Source: Biomphalaria glabrata
Taxonomy: Eukaryota > Mollusca > Gastropoda > Planorbidae
Reading direction: 5' to 3'
DNA length: 64,000 nt
Assembly: GCF_947242115.1 (NCBI RefSeq)
Contig: NC_074719.1
Coordinates: 2,610,283-2,674,282 of the forward strand
Position 1 is the first letter of the stretch, and every line of letters starts with the position of its first letter. Under the pieces are notes generated by a model that did no database searches, had not been told where the DNA came from, and worked only from the letters and a program-made list of their open reading frames with translations. A program made the position numbers and the translations under genes. This document shows, piece after piece, positions 11,001 through 23,000 of this stretch.

Positions 11001-14000
11001 TTTTGTGGACCAGTGGGGGAGGGGGGTATCTGGGAGAAGGTTATTTAGTGCTGCCTTTAGGCACTCAGTAAACACAACTCTGCTCGAGTCCATTGGCGAA
11101 CCTCGAGCCCCCTTCATAGGTAGCCAAGTTTAAGCGTACTTAGCCTCTCGACCACGCTTTAAAAAAATACTTCTTTTATTGCTAATATGACATGCATGAA
11201 CTATAAACGTATATTATCATTGTTAAGTCTAGTCCCAGGACAATGTGACTTGCCTCCAAAGTCGGCCACAACTGCATGTCCATTCTCCTCCAACAAAATG
11301 TTGTGGCTATTGAGGTCCCTGTGAATGATGGGGAGGGGCATGTTGTGGAGGTATTCCATGCCTTTAGCCACATCCAAGGCTATGGTCAACTTCGACTGGA
11401 CATCTATCAATCTAGATGAAAATACCAGGGCAAAAAAGCTCATTAAACATGTACGTTTCAGTTGAAAAAGTAGACAATAGTACTCAAGACTTTCATACGA
11501 TGAAGCTTCTCTATTGGTCTCATTAGCAGTCATCATCGTAGAGGCTCTAACACTGAAAATTTCATTTAGATAGTGACTAAAAACTTTCCAAGTGAACTGT
11601 ATTCTGCAACTCCGTGGCACTGAAGCTCTCCCACAAAAGAAAACAACAAGTTAAGTACCCCTTCAGTCTATAGGTCACCTGTTTCTATGGCTGATGGTTA
11701 TCAAGGGTGTCATGTGGCTAGCACAATGACCAACTGCCTTTACTTTACCCAAATTAATGTCTGGAACCTATAAAAGTTGATATACTCAGGGGACATCCAA
11801 AAAAATCATTAAAATTTAAAATCCCAGTCTTCACACAGATTCAAACCCATGACCCCTCGGTTTGGAAGCCAGAAAGCTACCCAAAGCTCTGCCATAACTT
11901 AAAAGCAATAACTTTTACTAGGTTTTTTGGTAGTTAAAAAAATCCATATATTTCAAAAAGCAATGACTTTTTAGTATAGTATCACAATAAGTAAATCACA
12001 TCTCTTTTTTTTTTCTTTCTCTAGAATGATTTCCTAATTACAAACCAACATGTTCACATCCACAAAGGTCAAACAATGCAATAAAAGTGTGAGAAATGAA
12101 AATGTGACCTTCACCTTTTCTGTTCATGCAGCAGACTAAACAATGATCCACCAGACACATAATGGGTGACAATGGCGAATTGCTGAAATGCAAAACAACA
12201 GAAATAAACAAAAATATATACTTGACCATAAAATAATTAATACATATTTAAAAAAAAACTGATCATATTTCAAGAAAATTTTCCATAAGTGTGTGGTTGC
12301 TAAATGACACAGAATTTGATAAAACAGATTATAACCCTTTGATAAAATATCCAATGTCTTGCTAAATGACACAGAATTAGATATAACAGATTATTGCCCT
12401 TTGATAAAATATCCAATGTCTTGCTAATGATATAGCTTTCAGACATAACTTCTAGCTAGACAGATGGAGAAGGCAAGTTTTAATCTCGGATCATCATTTG
12501 GATAATACTATGGAGAATCGACTAGGCACCTATCATTTGAATATAGATTTTAGAATCAACATTTCCTTAAATCTCAAGTAATCCACCATGTTCTTAGTAT
12601 TCATAAATGCAATAAATACCAATAATCCAATGTGTTCTTAGTACTCAATGCTTAGAACATTTAAAACAGACTCATCACATTTTTTATATCATGGATTGTT
12701 TTATAAGCCCATTTTTGAAGCAAAAAAAAAAAAACCCAACTAAATTAGTATTGAATTTTCTTTTTATTCTTAAAGCGTTTTAGAAGGTTTGGAAATAGTT
12801 ATACATTTATACCAGATTAGTGTGTTATACATTTATATCAGATTGATTTGTTTTACATTTATACCAGTTTGATGATCTTTTTAAATCTAGTTACAGAATT
12901 AGACATCAGTACTAAATGTATACATTTACATCAAACAGAATCATTAGCCAGACAAACTTACACTTGGATCGTCTAGACATGCTCCGATAAAGTTAATAAC
13001 ATAAGGACTGTTCAGCTTTGCCAATATGGCAACCTCTCGACAGAACATGTCCACGTCTGACTTGGCACCAAATGAACTTGCTCTGTACCTGGAAGAAAGA
13101 ATGTCGAAACTGACACGAGAGAACTGAAAAATAAAAGAGCTATCAAACATCGCCTGACAGCTTAAAATTCAGAAAGTAAATAGCACAAGAGGTACCTAAG
13201 ACTTGATTGTACTTCTACACAAAGGAAATAAAAGAAATAGTGAAATATGTTACATGTGTTAGGAGTATAAGCAATAATTTAAGCAACTGATAAATTTGTA
13301 CAACTCGAGATATATAGGTCAGTCTAAAGGAGATTTAATAATTAAAACCCACATGAATGTTGAAAATACTAATAACTATCCGACTTACACCTACAAAAAA
13401 AAGAAAAAAAAAACAACAACAAAAAAAGAAAAAAAAAAGGCCTTGCTAGAAATAATGTTTGAAAATGAATGAAGACAAATTGACCAAACTGACGAGGAAT
13501 TCATCAAAACAAACCTTTTGATAGCCACGGTGCGTCCTTTACACTTGCCTTTATAAACTTTCCCAAAGGAGCCAGACCCAATAGTCTCCTGAAACTCTAG
13601 GTCAGTGATCTGAAGATGAAACTGGTGAGACAAGTTGGCCCTCAGCTGGAGGACATCAATTTTCTCTAAAGAAACAAAAAGACAAGGCCATATTTATACA
13701 TGGTCTAACTGACAAACAAAGGATATCATTTGACCTCAACAAAAATTACTTTATCATTGGCTAAACTTTTAGAACTTCTCCATAAGTAGAAAGAAACAAA
13801 ACAATCATGCAATGAAAGACCCTGTTATCTTACTAGATAAAATATTTTTTTTAATGTTAATAATATTTAATAATAAATTTAATAATCTTTTTATATAAGC
13901 AAACCTGTTCTAATCCAGCATTTTAATAATATTTTTATATAAGCCAAACTGTTCCAATCCAGTATTCTGAAACTAATACCTTTGGTCATACTGCGTAGTT

Positions 14001-17000
14001 TTCCTAATGGCGATGGTACAGCCACATAGGAGCCATCCAGACTGCCAGGCTGTGAGTAGTCCCCACATGCAGACTCATCATTTGGACGTTTATAATGCTT
14101 GAGTAAAGTAACTATGGAGTCATGGCCTGTGTGAAATATAAACATTGAACAAATAGTGATGCTACTTATCAAATTGATGAATTTATTGAATAAACACACA
14201 TTTTTGGGAACTCTAGCCATAGACTGTTAAGAGAAAAGGTGACAGCAAACTATTAACAATGACCAGTGATGACCTCAAAAAATGTTGGCTCCAGAAATAT
14301 CAAATCCAATCAAATTTTACATGTGATATATGTAGCCAAGAATGCTTCTCTAGAATATCACTTCATAGCCAAATGATAAATCTTTATCGGATAAGCCATT
14401 ATATTTCAGCAAGTTAAAGCCTCCAATTCAAACTATTCTAACTTAGAGATATTTACTAGACCAGTCACGTCATATAGACACTATCAAGTGACAAAACTAC
14501 TGTATCACAATGATTAGGCCAAAAAGAACAGAGAAATGTAAAGCAAACTAAAAAAGAACTAGGCCAAAAATAACAGAGAAATGTAAAGCAAACTCAAAAA
14601 GAAGAGCTAAATGTCCCCAATAACATATTGAAAGATTAACACTGTAATGTCCCCAATAACATATTGAAAGAGTAACACTGTAATGTCCACAATAACATAT
14701 TGAAAGATTAACACTGTAAGACCTTTCAAAACCTCGTCCAACCTTTTTCATAAGCCCACATCAAGGCAGTCTGCTCCTCCCGTTTCTCACTGTCCCCACT
14801 CTGGTCACTCACAGCAGCCACAAGATTCATGTCCGCTCGGTTCTCTAGCAGGAACTGAACACAGCGAATGTGGCCATGGTAGCAGGCACTATGTAGGGCA
14901 GTGTGACCATCTTTACCCTGGTAGTTTATGTCCACTGAGGTCTGGGCCAGCAAAAATTTGACTAGTTCTAGATTCTTACCAAATGTACAGGCACTGTAAA
15001 GGAGAGGTTAAAAGTCGCAAATGAAACAAATATGCATCAACACCCAGGTCATTAAACATGACAGTTACTTTAAAGACATAGTACATATGGTCAATTAGTT
15101 TAGTCTAGATTTATATTTGCAACCTATGAGATACCGTACTCATAATATAAGAGAAAGTATAGAGAGTCTTAGCATCTTAATTGTGTTCATTAATATAGTT
15201 CTATATACATTTTTAATAAAGTTTAATGAAGACAGAATAGTGTAAGCAATGCAATATCTATCACTCTGGTTCAAATAAAATTTAAGTAGTTCAAATATAT
15301 ACCCTAACATTAAGACATTTTTCTTAAACACATCATAAAAATTCAGTAAGGAAAAAAAGAATTTTAGGCATAATGCTAACAAAGGAAACTTTATTGAACA
15401 TGTGGAAAAAAAGAAATTTACAAAACTTCACAATCTGACTATAGTGTTAATACCTGCTCTCATGGTGGTTAGTATTTCAACGTGCCACTAACCTATGTAA
15501 GGGTGTTTCGCTAAAGATATTCTCCATTGTAAGGCTGTCTTGTCCGGTCTGTGAGACCAGCTGTTTGGCTATCTCAAGTTTACCATTGTAACAAGCCCTG
15601 AAAGAGTATTGACACAAGAAAATAGACCAGTGACTAATGCAACAAATCTAGGTGTGATTCAACACTAAATCATGACTGTAATGATTATTTTATTGTTCAA
15701 TTGTTTAAATGTATTTTACGCCAGTGTTCACCCAAGAATCATTCCAGGTTTGTCTAGGTTTTAATGTATTTTATATAAGTGTTCATCACTTTAAAATTAT
15801 CACTTTAAAAATACTCTGCTTAGGCTGGATCCAGTATGGGAGATGAACATATGCCAAAAGCAGTCTATTTTTGGTGAGCTAAAAGGTGGTCGACGTAACA
15901 GAGGCGCCCCACAGAAACGCTTCAAAGACCAGCTTAGGCGCCAACTTGCCTTAGCTGACATAGAAAAGAGAGCACCTGATTGCATGCAGCCTAAGAACAA
16001 TACAGCTGGAGGTCACTCACAAAGGCCGCATTTACATTACATACACATTTAAGACCAAAAGAAAATCCGCTGCCGAGGACACAGACATCGAAAAGAAAAT
16101 CTAAATCGACTACCTGCGGACAAAGATTATGCTTGCCCTGGATGTCGCAAAATATGTAGGTCACAGCTGGGGCTCCGCAGCCACAGGAAATACTGCATTT
16201 CTCACTAATCTTCAGACTCGAAGACAAGCCTTATTTTTATTTATAAGTGTTCATCGAAGAATAATTACAGCAAAACCTGCAAGTCTAGACTTGTTCATAT
16301 CTAAAGGGTACATTTTTAAAACATTAACAAACAAAAACATGCAATAAATCAATAATCTTCAGCTTGAGAGTAAATAAACTAAGAAATTATTTGGCGTCTT
16401 ACAGGTGTAATGGTGTATCCCCGTAGATGTTGACTTCATGAGGGGATGCCCCGTGGTCAAGTAAGTAATGAAGAGTGACCAGGTGACCAGACTTGCAGCA
16501 GAAATGAAGAGGCGTGTGACCTTCATCATCTTTGACATTCACTGCAATAACAAGGCAATTTCTTCTTATCTTATCTTATATAATACAGACGTTACTTCAA
16601 AAAAGAAGATGATTTTGTCCTATGCGTCATGCATTTAGTCATGCATATTAACCAATGACTCAAATTCTGCCAAGTCACTGGTTTTCCTGGCTAGCTCAGG
16701 CAACCCATTCCATGCTCTAATAGCACTAGGGAAGAAGGAGTATTTGTACAAATTTGTCCTAGCATATGGGACAAGGAATGTGACTTTCAAAATATACAGA
16801 AAATGGAACAAAGATGTTGATGAATACATAAAAGTTATTCAATTAGTTTAAATTGCCAAAGTGGTAACCAATATTAGTCTTCCAGATGGCCATCTCACTG
16901 CCTTACATTGTATAAGTGTATTTTGCTTTTGATAAATACTGTCATTGTCAATGGTTTTATATCTTATTATTGAATTTAGATAATAGTAATTTCAGGTGCT

Positions 17001-20000
17001 TGAAAAATAAAAGGTTTTCAAATAATGCATAAAATGTTTAATAACAACATATTGAAGATGGTTTCATGAGAATTACATATGGCACGAATCAGACTTCCTA
17101 CAATTTTATCTTATCTTATAAAATACAGACGTTACTTAAAAAAAGGATAATTTTTGCAATCTTTATTAATCTTTGCACTTAAAGAAACAGCTTGCAGTCT
17201 AAATAACAGTACTTGCACTTTCTATCAAAAAATTGTAACTAGGCCAATACAAAAAACAATAAAATTACAAAATTATTGCTTCCATTTTCTTTTAACTATC
17301 TGTATCAAGCTCTATTGCTAGCGAATAAATAAAAGCCTTTTAAAATAACACCTGGGCTAATAGTTTTTTTCAAGGCTCATTTCATCCCAATGGATTGATT
17401 CTTTTTTAGTCTATAACTTCCAGCAAAATGGCAAGATGTGACAATAAATAAGATTCAAACCTAAGACAATAAAGATTGACAGAATGGCAAACCATAAAGC
17501 CAGATAGTCAAGATAGTTATGACTAAAGTACATTTTTTTACTTAGCTTCACAAACTGTCTCAAAAATGAGTCAAAATTATCTTGGACCTATTCCCATAAA
17601 AAAATAACTATGCATAAGCTTAAAATCCATTTGTATTCAAAGTATACTTTCATCTTTGCCAGGATTTCTTGATTCACAAGCCCTAAATAAGTACTTTATC
17701 ATATCAAATATTAGAATATCTAATGGTCAAAACTAAGTACTTTAGTATATCAAATATTGGAATATCTAATAGCCAAAACTAAGTACTTTATCATATCAAA
17801 TATTAGAATATCTAATAGGCAAAACTAAGTACTTTATCATTTCAAATATTAGAATATCTAATGGCCAAAACTAAGTACTTTATCCTATCAAATGTTAGAA
17901 TATCTAATGGCCAAAACTAAGTACTTTATCATATCAAATATTAGAATATCTAATGGCCAAAACTAAGTACTTTATCCTATCAAATGTTAGAATATCTAAT
18001 GGCCAAAACTAAGTACTTTATCATTTCAAATATTAGAATTTCTAATAGCCAAAACTAAGTACTTTATCCTATCAAATGTTAGAATATCTAATGGCCAAAA
18101 CTAAGTACTTTATCATATCAAATATTAGAATATCTAATGGCCAAAACTAAGTACTTTATCCTATCAAATATTAGAATATCTAAGTTAATGTTAATTACCA
18201 TCAGCTGTCTGTTGTGATGTTCCCTCAACAAGAAGCTGCATGATTTTCAAGTTAGCCTTTGAGCTGGCCAAGTGAATGGGTCTGTCTCCAACACTGCCAC
18301 TGATGTTAATGTCAGATCCATTAGATAGCAGTAGGTCAACTACCTAGACAGAGCAGATATTATAAAACGTGTTATGTGCTGTGCCATGAGTTGACAACAA
18401 AATTTCAATAAAAAAACACATGGAAACATAAAATAGAAGCTTGAAGCTATTGATAGAATCTGTTATTCTCAAGAGTTCCCTTTTTGAAACTTTTGATTTC
18501 TGGGAGGAGGGGGGTGATTTGTTGCTCGGCATAAGCAAAATTACAAAGTGTTACGAAGAATGCTCAACAGTTTCCTCAACCAATACCAGCCTTTACAGAA
18601 ACATTGACAGGAAAGGTTGCCAGAAGAAAATGGGGCTGGGCAATTGGAAAGGGTGGAATGACCTACCTCTTGATAAGCCACAACGATTGGCCGAGAAGAG
18701 TAGAAGGACTAGATGGCATACATCAATCATATCTTGTTATTTTGGGGAATATGAATTTTTCTTGAATAAACCCAGCTCTAAAAAATGTGCATTTGATGGG
18801 GAAAGAAAATGGTGTGGTCCTCTTGCTGGTTAAATGACACCCTCTTCAAATTTCACAGAAACAGTTGACCCTTGCATGTTCTGGCATGTACAGCCCTAGA
18901 AGACTTTATTTCAAATAACAATAATTACATAATGCATAGGAATAATTGAAGGCCCTGGTGCTTAAGGAAGGTGGCTAAGTCATATTTTTATGAAAATTAT
19001 GCATGAAACTGCAAGGACATGACCAGCTTGTTACACTGAATGGTGTTAAAAGGAACACAAGTTACCTGTCAAACTACTGCAATGATTTTAACCTTACAAC
19101 ATAATATCATGGAATGTTACAATTTTTTTGCTCAAAATTGACATATATAGAATAATCATGAGCATATTATCTCTGTCAATCTATGAAGGAGGTCTAGTCC
19201 AATCTCTTTCAATGAAAGAAGGGAGTTAAGTCCAATGGATCTAAATGCCTTTCTTAGATTGACAGAAAAGTAAATTATGTCGAATCGCCCCAAATCCCAA
19301 AGATAGCCCAGTGGAAAATTGCCAATTAAAACTGGAAACAGTTTATTTCTCACAAGAACCAAATATCAGGAGGAACATAGAAACAAAATTTTTTTTTAGC
19401 CATTTTATTTAACATGATCAAATTGTGACTTGACCACCCTTCTTGATCTAGGCCCTTCAAGAGCTCTCAAATATTAGACATAATAAGAAATAAAAAACCT
19501 ATGAACCTTAATTAATTGCTCTGAGTTGCAATGATTTTAATGACCTACTTTCTCGTGTCCAAAATGACAAGCTATATGCAGTGAAGAAAACTTGACCAAG
19601 TCTCCCATGTCTATTTTGGCTCCGCTTTCAACAAGACTTTTAGCAATCTAAACAAAGTACAAATATAAGCATAGGATTAACTAAAGAGTCTACATACATA
19701 CACAGGCAGTCGTATACACTCCTTTGATACGAGTTGTGCTATAAATAGACTTACTTCATGATGTCCACACATGGCAGCTATATGAAGGGCAGCAACTCCG
19801 CTGTGACCAGTTTGATTTACATCCCCTCCATTAGTAACTAACACATCCACTTGTTCCGAGTCTCCCTTTTGACAAAATAGTTGACAAAATCATTTCAATC
19901 TTTTTATTTTCAAAAGTTGAAATATACACACATATATACAGAAAAGGGCAGATAGTTTTAAGGCCAATGGTTGATGAGGAGGTCATGTGGCCAGCATAGC

Positions 20001-23000
20001 TTCATTTCCCAAACTAATGTCAAGTCAAGTACCCATTAGAGTTGGGGGGGACTCAGAGACAATCCTAAAAAAAATAATTCCAGTCGAAACCAAGATTAGA
20101 ACCCAAGAAACTAAGGAAGCCAAGGGCTTTGCCACTAAGCCCCCCCCCCCTATATATACAGACAATAACCATAAAAACAATTTTCCATAAATAGAACTGC
20201 TTCTATATCTTTTAAATATAAAAGTCCACCAGCTTTAAAAAAGGATGACTTTAAGACTATAACATTTCCTTAAAGACTATGATGTTTCCTTAAGACTATG
20301 TTGTTTACTTAAGACTATGATGTTTCCTTAAAGACTATGATGTTTCCTTAAAGACAATGATGTTTCCTTAAAGACTATGATGTTTCCTTAAAGACTATGA
20401 TGTTTCCTTAAAGACTACTATGTTTCCTTAAAGACAATGATGTTTCCTTAAAGACTATGATGTTTCCTTAAGACTATGATGTTTCCTTAAGACAATGATG
20501 TTTCCTTAAAGACTATGATGTTTCCTAAAGACAATGATGTTTACTTAAAGACTATGATGTTTCCTTAAAGACAATGATGTTTACTTAAAGACTATGATGT
20601 TTCCTTAAGACAATTATGTTTACTTAAGACTATGATGTTTCCTTAAGACAATGATGTTTCCTTAAGACAATGATGTTTCCTTAAAGACTATGATGTTCCC
20701 TTAAAGACTATGATGTTTCCTTAAGACAATGATGTTTCCTTAAAGACTATTATGTTTCCTTAAGACAATGATGTTTCCTTAAAGACTATGATGTTCCCTT
20801 AAAGACTATGATGTTTCCTTAAGACAATGATGTTTCCTTAAGACAATGATGTTTCCTTAAAGACTATGATGTTCCCTTAAAGACTACGATGTTCCCTTAA
20901 AGACAATGATGTTTCCTTAAAGACTATGATGTTTCCTTAAAGACTATGATGTTTCCTTAAAGACTATGATGTTCCCTTAAAGACTATGATGTTTCCTTAA
21001 GACAATGATGTTTCCTTAAGACAATGATGTTTCCTTAAAGACTATGATGTTTCCTTAAAGACTATGATGTTTCCTTAAAGACTATGATGTTTCCTTAAGA
21101 CAATCTACCACCTGCGGACAATGGTTATGCTTGCCATGGATGTGGCAAAATATGTAGGTCACAGCTGGAACTGCGCAGCCACTGGAAATACTGCATTACC
21201 CACTAATCTTCGGACTCAAAGACAAGCCTTATTATTATTATGTTTACTTAAAGACTATGATGTTTACTTAAAGACTATGATGTTTACTTAAGACTTTGAT
21301 TGATTTAGAGACTATAATTTACTTGGAAGCTATGATTAACTTACAATGGCTCTATTATCGCTATTAACTCTATGATTCTATAAAACTAAATACTGAGGAG
21401 AAAAAAAAAGAACAAAAATGTCTCACCCTGTATGTTGACAAATGAAGGGCAGATAACTGATTTTTACTCAGTGTGTTGACATTGACCCCTTTCTTAATAA
21501 TCCTCTCAAGTTGACTACAGGGAGCTAAACATATGACACACAATACAACATTATGATAGATGCAAGAGTTATCTACAATTACAGTCAGATTTATATATAC
21601 ACACAGACAACTCTGTGATCAATGTTGATTATTTTATTGATTATGTTGATATCAAACATTCTCAAGAACTCACGCATCCTCAAGAACTCAAACATCCTCA
21701 AGAACTCAAACATCCTCAAGAACTCAAACATTCTCAAAGCCTCAAACACTCTCAAGAACTCAAACTTATCAAGGCCTCTAAAAATTCAAAAGGTATCAAA
21801 CTTATCAAGAACTCAAAAGCTCCTCAAGGTGTCAAACTTCTAAAGAACTCAGATCCTCAAGATCTTGAAGGCCTCAGAGATCCTGAAGGCCTGACACAAG
21901 AAAACATTTTTGCTGTAAAAAGTCAAAAGTCCAATAATAATAATGACTAGTAAATAAAAAGAGAATATTATCTAACCTCCAGCCAAACATGTGATATGCA
22001 GCAGTGTCAAGCCAGTATCAGTCTTCTCAAAACAATTAACATCATCTAATAAAGTGCTTAATACAGAGAGGTCCTGGGTACTGTAGACAACAGAATGTAT
22101 TCAATGAATAGATGTTAACAGCAATGCATAATATAAGCTTTAAATGTGTAATAAACAAGTAAGAAAAAAAATTTTGGTACTTAATATCTGTGCCTGTATT
22201 TTAAGTATGTTCTATATTTTCTATGCAAATAACTATAACCTATTACACACTGAGACAAAGTGCTTATATGCCCAATGATCATATGTCAGTAAATCACCAG
22301 TGCTCCCGGCTGGCTCAGGCAACCCATTTCATGCTCTAATAGCACTAGGGAAGAAGGAGCATTTGTACGAATTTGTCCTAGCATATGGAACGAGGAATGT
22401 GCCTCTATCTTTGTGTCTTTCTGAGTGTTTTTTTTATTTTATGTTTTTGTATTTGAAGATTATAGTTCAGTGTTTTATGTATAATTGCTACTTTAAAGTC
22501 TTCTTTCCTGAAGGCTTTCTAAATTTAGTGATTTTATTAAAGTTGTTACTCTAGCCAAATGTGAATATTGGTTTGTTATGAATCTCACTGCTCTATTTAG
22601 TGTCTGTTCCAGTTTCTTAATGCATATTCTAGCATTGGCCTAACCAAGGTTAAATTACATTTTAGTTTTATGTTCTTATTTGATTTATAGAAATTTCTTT
22701 TGATAAACCCTAATGCTTTGTTTAATTTTGTGATAGTTTTATCAATATGGGGATTCAACTTACTACTCTCACAGCTATACATCATCAAACTAAATGTATT
22801 GATTGCAATCGATCTTATAGTAAAACTGTGTTGGTCATTACTGAATATTTGTTATCCTTAAAATACATAACCTTTAACAGTTCTCTTAAAACAGAAATAT
22901 TACAATTGCATAACTAATTTAATTGTATATAAAACATATAATAACATGCACTTGTCCATATAAAATGTCATCATTAACATTTGAGACAACAAGACTGACA

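Noticed and set aside
11253-11254. GT donor at GGAGGCAA|GTCACA for TNNI3K exon 15
   Set aside because: It shifts the frame and meets a stop in the next exon; the GC donor restores the family sequence.
21615-21950. 111-residue frame rich in HPQELK
   Set aside because: Low-complexity degenerate 15-18-bp repeat in a TNNI3K intron.
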